Positions 1 through 25,737 of a DNA stretch of 64,000 bases are shown piece after piece. Source of the DNA: Ridgeia piscesae (lineage: Eukaryota > Annelida > Polychaeta > Sabellida > Siboglinidae); NCBI GenBank assembly GCA_025642075.2, contig JAODUO010000429.1, positions 1 through 64,000 on the forward strand. The letters are read 5' to 3'. How positions within the stretch are numbered: position 1 is the first letter of the stretch; each line of letters starts with the position of its first letter. The notes beneath the pieces were generated by a model. That model was not told the origin of the DNA and searched no databases. It was given only the letters and a program-made list of their open reading frames with translations. Made by a program: the position numbers and the translations under genes.

Positions 1-422
1 TATCCGGAAGTGGGAGACACTGGGAACATTCTGCCTATAGTACATTAGTACATAGTACAGTATCTAATGTATCTACTTGGGCTCGGGACTCCGCTTTGAT
101 TGCTCCTTACAACGTTCCCCTGGCGAGAAATGTCACGACCTTCAACCCTCACAACTGACCACTGTGCTACGAGAAAGGGAGGGAATATCAGCCCCTAAGC
201 CCGGCGTTCCATTGCCGGATGTGACCCTCCATATTGCGAGCATCACGTGATACACCCTTTGCCACGAGGCATCGAATACACATCAGTTACAATTATAGTA
301 GCAATTTCCTTTCTTTATATACCATATAGTGTTTGACTGGCGAGATTGTGGTGTCAACGTGTCTTAACTTAAACTGATATAATTATTTCCAGTGAAGTTA
401 TTTGTATTGTAGAACGGCGTTA

Positions 423-1157
423 AAACATCGTTTATATGTTATATTATATCATATGATACATTAAACATGTTAACATGTAAAACTATAATTATTCATCCAT
501 GCACAGTTATGGATAGGTATGTTTTACACCAGGCGACGTGAAACCAAGATGGCGCACACATCGTCGCCATTTTGTCCTTCATAAAATGTAACAAGGAATT
601 ACTTTAAAATGTTGATACATAATTCGTATAATTCCATATAACTCAAATTTGTAAACAAGAATACATAACATAAAATAATAAACATATAATTAACAGATGT
701 AGACTAAGACAACTTTAGTTATATTATTAAAGATATTATTGACACCAAACAGTATAGTGATCGTAATTTTGTTTTCCACATGCGTGTTGGCTTAAACAGG
801 CAAAAACATCGTTTATATGTTATATTATATCATATGATACATTAAACATGTTAACATGTGAACCTATAATTATTCATCCATGCAGATTTATGGATAGGAA
901 TGTTTTACAACAGGCGACGTGAAACCAAGATGGCGCACACATCGTCGCCTTTTTGGAGGAATTACTTTAAATGTTGATACATAATTCGCATAATTCCATA
1001 TAATTCAAATTGGTAAACAAGAATACATAACATAAAATAATAAACATATAACAGATGTAGACTAAGCCTATTTATTTTATTTAAGATATTATCAACACCG
1101 ATCAGCATTGTGATCATAATTTTGTTTTCCACAAACGTGTTAGCTTAAACAGGCAAA
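423..1157. repeat. tandem duplication, about 380-bp unit, two copies
   Basis: Copy 1 (423-802) and copy 2 (803-1157) both begin AAAACATCGTTTATATG, carry GTGAAACCAAGATGGCGCAC, and end near GGCTTAAACAGGC. The second copy has small deletions. The nature of the unit is unknown. Confidence 0.85.
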
Positions 1158-1909
1158 CCACTTGTCCCAACAATGGTATTAACTTTAGGGACAAAAATTA
1201 GAAAAAGATCGAAGCTAGGCAACCATTCTCATCGGAGAAGCAATGAATTTAAAGATCTTAAAGATAATACGATATCGGACAGGAAGACAATGTAATGACT
1301 TTAGAAGCCGCACATAACGAATAAAACATGGAGACCTAGTTTCAATCATTGCTAAGCAATTCTGAACACATTGTAATTTTGTTATGCTGTTAAAGGTAAA
1401 ATTATGGTAGAGGGGATTACAACAGAAACATGCACTGAATCACGAATATGATTATATAACAATAATGGAACGTACGAGCATTAGTTGTCTTTCCACCACA
1501 AACCATAAACGTTCATACCTTCGAGTAATTGCATCGTCCAATCTGTGCCCGTCCTCGTTGTGTTTCGGCATCTGTTGATATCCTAGTGTCTGCTGACATC
1601 TTAAACTGCACCTTGTGTGCAGCTTAGTTGAGACCAACTGTCACACTACATTGAGCGTCAAACGTGCATCGTCTGCTGCACTCGACCCCAATCGAACAAA
1701 CCAAGAAACAGATGAAGTTGGCCTTGCACTGTTAACGGGGAGAACTACATTTTGACCACAACGATTCCAAGCTATTGGTCGTTGCACCCTGCAAGTGCAA
1801 GTCACGTGCAAGTCACCGATATGGCAAAGTTACATGTTGTCAACCCCTGCGTTCTGGCGTAGCAGCAAAACCATGTCCAACACCAATTGACAAAAAATGA
1901 GTGGCGGGC

Positions 1910-2105
1910 GAAAACGTGGAGGAAGAGGGCTGTAGACGAGCAGAGAAGAGTGGGAAAGAATAAAGAAAACGGGATAGATATAGTGTGACGCAGAGACAGA
2001 GGAGGAAGGATCGGAGGAAGAGGGAGTGAGAGGGAGAGAGGGAGGGAGGGAGGGAGGAAGGGAGGTATGGAAGAGAGGGAGGGCTGAGGGAGAGAGGGAG
2101 GGAGT
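1910..2105. repeat. purine-rich GA/GGGA low-complexity tract
   Basis: Strand-asymmetric purine run with repeated GAGGGAGG blocks from about 2030 to 2105 and more degenerate GA sequence to its left. A homopurine-homopyrimidine tract of this kind can adopt triplex structure (general knowledge). Confidence 0.7.
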
Positions 2106-2515
2106 AATAATTTAATGTTCAAGTTTTATTTAGTTTATATTTTAATGGATGTGGCATTATTGGAAAACTAAACTATATTTTGTCCCGTAACATGCAGCAC
2201 TGACATAATTGTTTTGGCGTATCATGTTTATTGAAATATTACAGATATTGATAGTTGGCCGGGATTTTATCGAATCACAAATTTGGAATAACCCGAATAC
2301 AAGTGAGTCTTTGGGCAAAGTAAACCGGTAGACTTAAGTATTACCGTTACACGCACGCACGCCGCACGCACGCACGTACGCATGCATGCGTGCATGCATG
2401 CACACAGACACATACACACACACACGGTAGACCTAAGTACTGCACACACGCACGCACGCACGCGACACACACACACACCACACACCCTCACACCCCCACA
2501 CACATACAGTACAGT

Positions 2516-2942
<427 letters not shown>

Positions 2943-3893
2943 GATGATATAGGCATTATGGAAATCTTACTATTATTATACAACCATTTTCTTTTACTTT
3001 CTAGCATAAGCTTGGTTAACAAATGCCATAACACTGCTTATTGTGTATATGTGTGTCTTTAAAACTTTTTCACACCCACGTTTTCATTGCTATAGTAAAA
3101 CAGGGAAGACATGGATTGTTGCCTACTAGCCTTGCAGCCATGTCTGTTTTTGTCGTAGTGATATGTTTTTGCAGTAGTTAGATTATATTATCATGTAGCC
3201 CTTAATCAGCCATTACATCAACAAGTTGCGTTATTTTCAATACACTGTTATGTTATATCTGGATTAGTATGGATGTTGTTTCTGAAGTAATAAGTTTGCT
3301 TTTTTAAAGAGGTGTACGTTTGATAAATGTGAACAAAATTTCTGTTCAAAGTTTAAAATACACATCTTTTGTCATTTATATTATTTCACTATTGTGTGAA
3401 GTGTTGTTATATTTAACCGAACAACCAAAGAAACGATGTGACTAACAACAATCACATTACCAGGGGACCATAAATAGGTATTCATATGAATGTGTTGTAA
3501 ACACGGGGAAATATTAACTATAATGTGTATCTATATTTCAGTACGCAAAGGCCATCTGCGATGGAACGGAGACAAAGCAATTAAATAGAGCAGTCCGACG
3601 TTGTTGATTTTCGGCCCGCGTTGTTGCATGAGTTTATAAATCTTTGAAAGTAATCTTATTTAATTATTATTACATGCAACGATTTATACAAAGAGCCTCT
3701 ATTGTTGTGAATGATATTGTTTGCATTTCATTTAACACTACTATTCAACTGTTATGTGACACATACTTACACCAGTCGACATGTTAATAAAGTTATGTAA
3801 GTCTTGAATGCATGACTCATTTCCCAAAATATATTATTAAATCATTGCCGAGTTGTATTGGGTAAAACCAACTATTTGGATATGGTAACGTCT

Positions 3894-4030
3894 AGATTTT
3901 CACCCTTTGTACTGATATTGAAGCACCTCAATGGAATTTATATACAGCAATGTTAAGCCCATCTTTTTTAGATTTCCACCCTTTGTACTGATATTGAAGC
4001 ACCTCAATGGGATTTATATACTGCAATAGT
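3894..4030. repeat. 76-bp direct repeat, two copies
   Basis: The block CACCCTTTGTACTGATATTG occurs at about 3901 and 3977 with matching flanks (GAAGCACCTCAATGG), so the repeat period is about 76 bp. No coding role seen. Confidence 0.8.
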
Positions 4031-5295
4031 CCATGTAACGCCTTTTTGAATAAAAAATATAATTCTACAAAACATTCCAATAGGACCACTATAAAAGTGT
4101 GTTCCATACATGCAAAATAGACGCAAATATATGCCATTATAAAAGTGTGATCCACACCCATTCCCCGACGAATTTATTGTACACACTACCCATATGGGCT
4201 ATCTACATCACATACACAATTTAAACCGTATGTATCTTAAATACAGCTTTATTTTTTATTTTTTTAAATATAGGGCCTGCCTACAAAATATGCCAATTCG
4301 GGCACGTTACATCCAATACATTCAGCTAGTAGACAGTTACATATATCTTAAACTGCCAGAGTTATATGTCACGAAGACGCGGGGATTTGTGTTTAATGCT
4401 GCACGTACTATAGACTGCATTGAAACCATGGCTGTAACGAAGCCATAACATGCACAACGCTCTGAGACAAGGACATTAAGAAAACACTGTTTATAAAAAA
4501 ATACAAGTAACGATGATTGTGAGGTTTTGTTATGTTTATTAATAATATTTGCAAGAAAGGAAGCGCATTAATAAATGATTAACATAAACTATAATATGCA
4601 TGGTTCACTCACATGTTAATTCGGCAATCACCATGTTTAAGCTGGTCACAGTAGACGTTAACCTTTGTCACGCATGTAAGAAGTCCATAAACAACACTCA
4701 AAACGAAGTGGAACGACATCCTGGACCGGATATACATTCCAGACTGGCTAGCCGCGGGCCGTAACGTCGCCTTTCGCCATGAACCGCTAACCTTTTAACA
4801 TGAACCGCTAACCTTCGACGTTCTGGACCGCTCGACGTTCTGGACCGCCACAACGGGTTTATGCAGCGTCGGAAATCACGCACCTGGTTGCGACCTTTGA
4901 CCCCATAGGCCACGCGTCAGTCAAATTAAGAAAAGTTATTTAAAATCAACATAGCAAACAGCAACATACTCACACATATACTGCTTTTCTCGAAAGCAAC
5001 AGTGTGTTATAAAATTTTCACCTTTTTAAAGCATAAGTAATTACAAACATTGCTACAATATTGACCAATGGGCAATCGGCTTACTGAAATTTTCGACGTG
5101 TGGTGACGTTTCCGCCGGTGTTTCCCGGTTTTGTTCCACGTTGGTTAATGTTTTTTGGTTTTCATACAATTTCTTGCGCCTGCATACTTCTAAAACCCTG
5201 TGTGTGTACTGTCCAATGGTGATAGACTTCTACGGAATTTACACTTTTACGGGGAAACATAATTTCAGCCACTAGGACGCATTTTCCGTCCAGAC

Positions 5296-16384
<11,089 letters not shown>

Positions 16385-17358
16385 TCACGGCTGGATCCTC
16401 ACGTAGTCATAAATATGTACGGCACTGCCGAGTAGTTAAGTGAGGGACCGGTCATTATTTATCAGGGCGGAGCAGTCGGGGGTTTGAAATCAAACCTGCC
16501 CCAAAGCAAAGTCGGTGGCCCACCCTCCAGTCGTGTGCACAGAAATCTGAAATTGCTGTCTAGTGTGTGCTGTGACAGGTTATTGGTTGTAGAATTGTGT
16601 AGTCATCACATGACCTGCTTTCTAATGCCTCCCAGGTCATCAAAAATCAACATTGAATATGTGGAGCATTCGGATATTCTGTCATGATTTGTTGAAATTC
16701 TGCACCAAAATGTTATTTTAATGAGAAAAAAGGCGAAGTTGTTTAAGTGAGAAACTTGTGGAATTATTTTGTTAGCAGTTCAGATACTTCTGCCACACTA
16801 TTGATGTAAGGGACATGATTGTTGCATAAACATTGTTGGCAAGGCAATGCATGATAGATGTCTTGTGCATAATTTTGATTCTGATGTAAGTGAACAGAGA
16901 AATACTGGATCCGTAAATTCTAGGTAAAACAAATTTACCCGCCTTCGAGTTATACACCCTATAATTTTTTCAATGCACATTTGTGGCAAATAGTAATTTG
17001 CCAATTTCTGTTCACCTTCAACAGTAGTTACAGTACTGAAAGCTTAGCAGAACCCTAATTTATATTTCTCGCCACCTCCCGGTAAATTTTGACCGTGACC
17101 CGATACCAATACATCGCACAATACTGCAAGGAGGCAGGTTAAGAGTCCTAGGCAGTTCAAAGACTGGAATATTTAGTCCCAGTTTTTCTCGGTAGACATT
17201 GCTGTAGATGTCTGCTGGCACCAACATCAAACTTCTGATAGTGATTGTTTTTTTGTGGGTAAATGCGTGTATATTTTTCTAAAATTACATCTATTTCAGA
17301 AGCGTTGTGTCTATATAATGGTGCTTCATGGAAATGGGAGTGTGGAAAGTTGAATAAA
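16385..17358 (+). other. presumed FAM199X 3' UTR
   Basis: There is no convincing coding sequence after the stop. The first AATAAA I noticed downstream is at 17353-17358, so it is a candidate poly(A) signal; a longer 3' UTR is possible, with another AATAAA at 19676-19681. Position and motif only. Confidence 0.35.
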
Positions 17359-20300
17359 ATGAATTGGAATTCGCTCTTTTACACATGTGCTGGATGTAAC
17401 TTTTGGCAAGTGAGTCACCAGTGTTTTTTGTTTGATTATAATTTTGTTAAAGGATGCAGTAATAATTAAATGAAATGTTTTGTTATGATTTAGCTATGTA
17501 TTTGTTTAGTTGAGTTTGTGTGCTCCGAGCTTTCCTGTGAAGTAGTGTTACTATTTCACGAAGCAGTGCCATCTCTTTATGAATCGGTGACCTCACTCTG
17601 TGAACCTATGCCGATTATATGAACCAGTGCACTCACATTGTGAATCAGTGCCACCTTATGCATCATTGGTTGTTGCATTTAGTAAGCTTTGCTTACATGA
17701 CAGAGAAAAAAACATCTCAACTTTGAAGAGTGCCATGCAGCTGATCTCAAACCACATTTGCTATTTGGCTGTGTCCTGTCAATGCCAGGGTTTGGTTTGA
17801 TTGCACTGAACATTACAGTCAGTTGTAAACTTGTAATCGATTACAGTATACAATGTAATCATATTTACTCGTGGAATTTGTTTGATGCTGAACGTCTGTT
17901 CCGATGCTGACATACTAGTGCATCTGAGTTTATTATTTAGAAATCTGCCATTTTGTCAGATTTTCTTAAGTGTAGTTGTGTTGCAAATTTGGACAGTGGC
18001 TGGAGCTTTTGGCTCTCAGTCAAGAACAGAGGGGTTTGAATCTTAGTGCAGCTATTTCACAGCCCGGGCACTCAGCTTTGTAAGCTAATGCCTGGGTATA
18101 GTGGAAGTCATTGCAGAATGACTGAATACTTAATAGAGAACTCGAGGTGTTTGATTGAGTAGGTTTGCTGCAAGAGTAATATAAATGAAATATTTTGAGT
18201 GGTTCTCTGAGGACAGGATACTGCAATATGTTACTATATAGGAACTGATGTTTACATTCGTAATCAAATATTGTAAACACAATATTTATATTGTGTGATA
18301 GAGATTGTGTAATCAAGCCCAACCCTGGCCAACAGTATATCATTTCCCGGTGTCGCATTTTGTATGCTAAGACAGTTATGCAACTCAAGTTATTGCTGCT
18401 GTGTCACACAATGGTATCGTGTTTGTTCAACTGATTTATTTACAATGTCTTTGAGGAGCTGCCATATCAGCCCACCTGTCACTTGTTACAGTAGTCCACT
18501 TCCTGCCTTAAGAAGGAGCCTCTCTCATTCCAGCATTCAACTTCCCTTTTACTACACTTCCCAGCTCCCATTTCTGTGAGTCCCATTTTGATCCCCTGTA
18601 TTTTAACATCTTTATCCAAGTAAATTCCCTGATTTCTCCAAGTGAAAAATTTGGCATATCATTGTCGTGTATTGAATCTAGAGATAAATGTACATAACAT
18701 AAAATCTTTTTCACCTGATTTCTTGGCACCAAGGTCAGGTGTGCACCGAGACAAAATCATGGGTCTCTCAGTTGATAAGCAGTATTAAATTTGTAATTAT
18801 AATAATATACCGCTGTCATATATTCCTGTTTTTATGAGACATTCGTTGTGGTGACATGGTAAGAGATTATCTCAGACTGGACATTCTTTAATTTGAAAAG
18901 TGGGCAAGTGTGACTGATGTTTGTGTGTTGAAATTAAATTCACACGTTGACATTACTTAGTAAGGGTATATTGCATACAGAGGTTGCAAACATTTTGTAC
19001 AGCAGGAATGACAGAGACTGCGTGAAACCTAAAGATGGCAGGCAGCAAATACTGAGAAAGTAGACATTTTGAGGAATGGTGTCGAACGTATATTTATATA
19101 TCTATTTGCTTTGGTATATATTTATTTGATTGAAACAGTTATGAAGTCGATGCTGTTCAAGCTTCCATGAAATGTAAAGCTTCCATGAAATGCCTGTTCT
19201 ACGTTTAAATTAAAGAGAATTATTGACATTATGAGTGTGTTCATGTGAATTGGTCAAATGCTTTGTGGGATCCATGGGTATCACATAAAACTGACATGCT
19301 CATTTGTGCTGTCTCATTGTCATGTACAGCTGTATATCAAAATATGAATTCCTCCCATTTATTGATTGTATACCAAACATCTTGCTCTCATCCATATGGA
19401 TAAATAGTATCAAATGCCTACCTGGTACTCAGAATCTAGGCCTACAAGCATCAGAAGCTGCTAGCCGAGTTACCCAGCATTGCAAGTTGAACATATACAC
19501 TTATTAATCTTCTGGTAAAAGCTCTATAAAAATATCAAGGAGATTATGCTATGCCCATGGACAGCCACAATGCTACTGTATAACACCAACGTGTCATCCC
19601 CAGCAGCTGCACAAATGACCATTCACGGGCAGCGCGGACATCCAAGATCCAATCCCACTACGGACACCCAGATTAAATAAAAACAAATCTACTGGGTAGT
19701 TTAATCTATTAAAACCACCCTAAGTCTAGCTAGTACGCATACTTAGAAGGTGCCAACTGTGGACATGGTGTGGAATTATTGGCTAAATGTCCTCAGTGCC
19801 ATTATTGTATGTGTAGTGAAAACTCCCGAGAGGCATTGTATAAGATGGTGCAAACTACATGGATATATATTTATATATTGCATATATCTCTAGTTATCCA
19901 CTAGCTGTTTATATTTACAATTGAAACAAGATCATGTTGGAACTATGTGTCAGGCGTATCATACATTCTAAGAGCAGGGACCATCTCCCTAAGATAAAGA
20001 GGTAAGGACAATTCAAAACCCCTTGTTAAATGAATTTTTCAAAACGCAAATACCCATTGCCATAATACCAAGGATACTATTTCTATAACACACCAGTGAC
20101 AATGTTCCACTGGGACATTGTATTGAGTTTTCAGGTATTCACGATTATTAAGGATCAACATTTATTTTAAAGTGCAAAATCTAATTTAAGGGCTCTTAAC
20201 AACATTAGTGAAATGGTCCCCTGATACTGCTGTATAAACACCTAGTGCCTATAAGACAACAATGACAAGAATGATTTAAGGGTTTATTTTTTCAATAAAC

Positions 20301-22100
20301 AACACGAGTTGCTGAGTAGAGCTGAGCACTGCGAGATGTCATGAATGTCGTGTGAACAGTTTACATGAACATCTGAAAACCATGGGCAGGTGTCATCAGG
20401 CACCACAACATGAACATCCCCGACACTGACAGACGGCATCAGGTCAGACATGAACATTGCAGTGGTACAGATCGTCCGACAAGCCACGGCAGAAATATAG
20501 AGGGCAGCACTAGGCTGGGAGCAGTTGCAATCACACATGCATGAAACAGTTCTTTTGCATTTACATATAGAACAAATACCTTAAAACTGCTTTGAATTTT
20601 GAAACAATTCTGGCAGCAGGTGACTAGTTTCATACCAGATTTGTGTAACAAATAGCTGTCACCATTTATAGAGGGTTTCTTGAAAATCTACGCCTTTTAT
20701 TTGGGTAGATTTTCCGATATATATCACAATATATTTACGGAGCTGAAAGAACACAATTTGATAAAATATGGAAAGCTATAAATGAAAGAAAGTAGTTCCT
20801 CATACAAAAATAGTAGACACTTCCGGCCAGTTGTTTAAATTATAACTTCAAATTCAAAACTTAATATATGATATATACACAACAGGACTAACAGTTTCAA
20901 AAGGGAAAACGTGGTGACAAAAATTACATAACCATTTCGATAAAATGTAAAACTAGCCAATTCGCAAACCTCTCCCACCATATGATTCCATTAAAGAGGG
21001 CAGTAAACTTAGCCACAATTCATAATTCATAGCCTAAAAGAACATTATATCTGGGTTCATCTACTGGAGTATATAAAATACATCTGCAGTCATTGGTAAA
21101 GAAACACACGGTAGACTTGTAAAATATCCAGCATGATCTCGTGCATAGTAACAAAGCCAAATGGGGAATATAAAGTGATTGCTGCTCTAAACTCGCCCAA
21201 CTCAAAGCCTTGTCGTAGATGGGTAAAGCATGCCTTTCAACAAACAAAAACAATATCATACACGTTTTCAAATACCAAGCACTTTCCACGAAAGATTCCG
21301 CGGCCGTCGAGCAGCCGCCCTTGTCATGCAATAAACAAATGAGTCGTATGTAAAGTGGATACATAGAAGTCTGTATATATATAGCGGCAACGTCGTAGTG
21401 AAAGTAGGAAAGAAAAATACCATTTGTAAACAAACAAACAAACAATAACAACAGTAAAACAATCCACGATTTGAAAACGTAGCCACAGACCAGCGTGAGC
21501 CGGTAAACGACAGAAACACAGCAGTGTGTGGCGCAATGGCACGGTCCGTAATAAAACACACGCACACACGCAGCACTGGCAGCCACATTTCTCAACTTCG
21601 GCTGCACCCCAAAATGTTGACAACCACATGCAGATCAGGTGGACGTTCGGCGTCAATGTCTTGATAGTCTAGCGACGATATCTCACGAAACTTCAATCAC
21701 TGTAACAGAGACATCATCCGTTAGAAGCTGAAAGTTGAATCATAGACCAGTAATTTTAGTTGGTTAAATAATTACCGACATAAAAAGGCCACGATATTGT
21801 GTCGGTTATGTACTGCCCTGCCATCATGCTGCCTCAGTATGTTTAGATGTTGAATGCTAATTTCAACCATTTGACAAACAAAAGGGTCGGGACATTTCTA
21901 ATGGGAATACATCAATACAGCTTCTGTTTTGTATAGGTATGTAAAATACTAATTCAAAATACTGTTTGGACGGCCTTCATAGGTTCACTGATGTACGCGT
22001 GCCTGGTTCATTTTTTTAACGACATACCAGAGGTAATATGAACAGTAAAACCTGTCCATAATGGTCACCCCTGGGACTGAGTTTTATGATGTAGCTACTC
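17359..22100. other. intergenic sequence, no recognised gene
   Basis: No exon, RNA gene or transposon could be supported. Degenerate repeats of GTGAA(T/C)CAGTGCC-like units occur at about 17535-17660. A 195-codon open frame on the minus strand (21020-21607) has no recognisable domain, is Cys/Leu rich and overlaps other open frames in this locally GC-richer patch; I do not call it a gene. Confidence 0.45.
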
Positions 22101-22796
22101 ACTAGTTGGAACCACAGCATAATTGACATTCACTAGCTGTTACTGTTGTGTTCATGCGAGTGGTGTGACCGGTCACAGACATGGTGACAGACAGACAGAC
22201 AGACAGCAAGTGCCAGCCACTGCTATGCATTCTGTATTGTTTGTGATATCTTACTGGTGTTTCACGCGCTTACGTAATGTGCTTTTTGGCAGTGGACAGA
22301 GTGACTAGTTGAGCATTGTGGAGCTTGGTGGTAATCGGACCATATGGTGCTTGGTTGTGCTTGAGCGTTGTGAACGACGTGAGAAGGTCAGCTCGGTAGC
22401 GCTTGGTGGCAGTTCAGAGTAGTCGACCTGGGCGTAAGCCGCACTTAGTGATGCTCTGCGGATCCTGTGTCTAGTAGTGGACCTTGATTGTCGCTCAGAC
22501 TGGTGGAGTTCAGTTCTAGCTGAGGATAGGGACCGTTGCCAGACGTTGTGCTCAGTGTAGGTGGCTGGGCGAGTGTAGTGGAGCTCGGTTGCCTGTGAGC
22601 TAATTGAAGCTCGGCGGGTGTTGCGCATAGTTTGGCTTTGCCTTAGGCTCTGTGTCTGTGTATCATCTTGGGAGTATGCCTTGACTGTAAACAGTATTGG
22701 AGGAATACAGTTTAGTTAAAGTACTTCTGTGTAGAGTGGTCCACGGAGGGAGAGCTCAGGGCATGCACACACATGTTGGTGTCGGAAGGGAGGTAC
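22100..22796. other. GC-richer degenerate repeat region
   Basis: Repeated short phrases of the GTGGAGCTTGGTGG / GAGCTCGG type and a GCTTGAGCGTTGTG phrase, also found at about 27580. Probably old tandem-repeat-derived sequence next to the 27-bp array; no gene seen. Confidence 0.4.
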
Positions 22797-24652
22797 ACAG
22801 GTGTCAGAAGTGGGACACACTGGTGTCAGAAACAGAGTGGGACACACTGGTGTCAGAAACAGAAGTGGGACACAGTGGTGTCAGAAACAGAAGTGGGACA
22901 CAGTGGTGTCAGAAACAGAAGTGGGACACACTGGTGTCAGAAACAGAGTGGGACACAGTGGTGTCAGAAACAGAGTGGGACACAGTGGTGTCAGAAACAG
23001 AGTGGGACACACTGGTGTCAGAAACAGAGTGGGACACAGTGGTGTCAGAAACAGAAGTGGGACACATTGGTGTCAGAAACAGAGTGGGACACAGTGGTGT
23101 CAGAAACAGAGTGGGACACAGTGGTGTCAGAAACAGAGTGGGACACACTGGTGTCAGAAACAGAAGTGGGACACACTGGTGTCAGAAACAGATGTGGGAC
23201 ACACTGGTGTCAGAAACAGAAGTGGGACACACTGGTGTCAGAAACAGAAATGGGACACACTGGTGTCAGAAACAGATGTGGGACACACTGGTGTCAGAAA
23301 CAGAAGTGGGACACAGTGGTGTCAGAAACAGAGTGGGACACACTGGTGTCAGAAACAGAGTGGGACACACTGGTGTCAGAAACAGAGTGGGACACACTGG
23401 TGTCAGAAACAGAGTGGGACACAGTGGTGTCAGAAACAGAGTGGGACACACTGGTGTCAGAAACAGAAGTGGGACACAGTGGTGTCAGAAACAGAGTGGG
23501 ACACAGTGGTGTCAGAAACAGAAGTGGGACACAGTGGTGTCAGAAGTGGGACACAGTGGTGTCAGAAACAGAAGTGGGACACATTGGTGTCAGAAGTGGG
23601 ACACACTGGTGTCAGAAACAGAAGTGGGACACAGTGGTGTCAGAAACAGAAGTGGGACACACTGGTGTCAGAAACAGAAGTGGGACACACTGGTGTCAGA
23701 AACAGAGTGGGACACACTGGTGTCAGAAACAGAGTGGGACACAGTGGTGTCAGAAACAGAGTGGGACACACTGGTGTCAGAAACAGAAGTGGGACACAGT
23801 GGTGTCAGAAACAGAAGTGGGACACAGTGGTGTCAGAAACAGAAGTGGGACACAGTGGTGTCAGAAACAGAGTGGGACACACTGGTGTCAGAAACAGAGT
23901 GGGACACACTGGTGTCAGAAACAGAGTGGGACACACGGGTGTCAGAAACAGAAGTGGGACACACTGGTGTCAGAAACAGAAGTGGGACACACTGGTGTCA
24001 GAAACAGAGTGGGACACAGTGGTGTCAGAAACAGAAGTGGGACACACTGGTGTCAGAAACAGAAGTGGGACACAGTGGTGTCAGAAACAGAAGTGGGACA
24101 CAGTGGTGTCAGAAACAGAAGTGGGACACACTGGTGTCAGAAACAGAGTGGGACACACTGGTGTCAGAAACAGAGTGGGACACAGTGGTGTCAGAAACAG
24201 AAGTGGGACACACTGGTGTCAGAAACAGAAGTGGGACACACTGGTGTCAGAAACAGAGTGGGACACACTGGTGTCAGAAACAGAAGTGGGACACAGTGGT
24301 GTCAGAAACAGATGTGGGACACACTGGTGTCAGAAGTGGGACACACTGGTGTCAGAAACAGATGTGGGACACACTGGTGTCAGAAGTGGGACATACTGGT
24401 GTCAGAAGTAGGACACACTGGTGTCAGAAGTGGGACATACTGGTGTCAGAAGTGGGACACACTGGTGTCAGAAACAGAAGTGGGACACACTGGTGTCAGA
24501 AACAGAAGTAGGACACAGTGGTGTCAGAAACAGAAGTGGGACACACTGGTGTCAGAAGTGGGACATACTGGTGTCAGAAGTAGGACACACTGGTGTCAGA
24601 AGTGGGACATACTGGTGTTAGAAGTGGGACACACTGGTGTCAGAAGTGGGAT
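22797..24652. repeat. 27/28-bp minisatellite, about 70 copies
   Basis: The unit is GTGGGACACACTGGTGTCAG plus AAACAGA, with 28-bp (extra A) and about 21-22-bp (AAACAG missing) forms and a C/G site (ACACTGG or ACAGTGG). Short units dominate the right end. All three plus frames happen to lack stops, producing 536-627-codon frames whose repeat phase keeps shifting, which argues against coding. Confidence 0.95.
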
Positions 24653-24939
24653 GTGATGGGAAACACACTGGCAGCACACCTCAGAAACTGCTACAGGGGC
24701 AGCAATGGAACTGTCAGCAGGTGGAGTTTGTCTGACACCACTTCCTACAAGAGATAACTACGTAGCGAGAGGAAGATAGAGAGATAGACAGGAAAAAATA
24801 GCATTGAAAAGGAGAACTGGAAAGTATTGGATGGAAAACACGAAAGTATGGAATGGAAAAAAGAAAGTATGGGATGGAAAACAGAAAGTCAGCAAAGTAC
24901 AGGATAACAGCTAGAAGAATTGACAAACCCACACGGACC

Positions 24940-25260
24940 GTGTGCCTGAAGTAGAAAGCAGGGAGGACAAAGAAATATGGGATTCATTTGAAGATGTTCT
25001 TGTGACAGACACCATAAAGACTGTACATGAAGAAAGTGATGAAGAAGACTACCCCGTAGGTGAATCACTTAGAGAAACCTCTGCAAACACCAGTAGATTC
25101 TGGCTCCAAGTCAGTGGCAGAATACGGGAATGAATCTCTGTTGCTGAAGACAACGACACGGCCGTGAATGGAGAAGTCAACATAGTCATCAATATTGGAT
25201 CTGCTGTCAATGATGAGGAACAAAAGATGCAACTATGTCCAGTATACAAACATCTGTGAG
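24940..25260 (+). pseudogene. decayed coding-like segment of unknown origin
   Basis: The frame from 24942 reads VESREDKEIWDSFEDVLVT and EESDEEDYPVG, which looks protein-like. After about 25070 the sense continues better in other frames (KPLQTPVDSGSKSVAEYGN; then VNGEVNIVINIGSAVNDEEQ) and ends at a TGA near 25258. This suggests frameshifts in an old coding sequence, possibly a transposon remnant. No family recognised. Confidence 0.3.
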
Positions 25261-25737
25261 AACTATGATACTTGTGTTGACCTCTCCATGGTTGACAATA
25301 GCATGACAGAAGCAATCCCAATGTGTAAGATATGACATCATCGTGTCACAAACCACTAACATCATCCAGGAGATGTCTGGTGTTGCTGGCGTCACCACGA
25401 GGTGGGTGTCTTGCTCCTGTCATTCACCATGACATATGGACATGTGCTACCCAAGATGCTGTGAACCTCTAGCAGATGTGGTCAGCCCTAACCAGTCAAT
25501 AGCAGACATCCTGGTCGAGTACCTGACAACTGTGAAGATGACCAAAGGAATGACCAGATGAAGAGTCACTAACCCAGCGATGTGTCAAGTCACCTGGGTA
25601 AGCAGAAGATGTGACACACATCTGTCAATATGAAACTGTCATCATGTGATGAATGTAGTCCATCACTGCTGCTTGGTCACTAGTTCTCATTAAAGATAAC
25701 AAAACAGACCACACTACAAGCTGTCTACTACTGAAAT

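Noticed and set aside
4698..4913. GC-rich minus-strand frame with ACCGCTAACCTT repeats
   Set aside because: Short local repeats (GACGTTCTGGACCGC) create an open frame without any recognisable protein.
20284..20651. Possible minus-strand gene end with AATAAA near 20284
   Set aside because: The signal and two short frames exist, but no recognisable protein or convincing splice structure supports a gene.
21020..21607. 195-codon minus-strand open frame
   Set aside because: No domain, Cys/Leu-rich random-looking composition, overlapping open frames and no splice or start context.
22697..24656. Long open frames (536-627 codons) in three plus frames
   Set aside because: They arise because the 27/28-bp repeat has no stop in any frame; the repeat phase shifts within each frame, so no protein is being kept.
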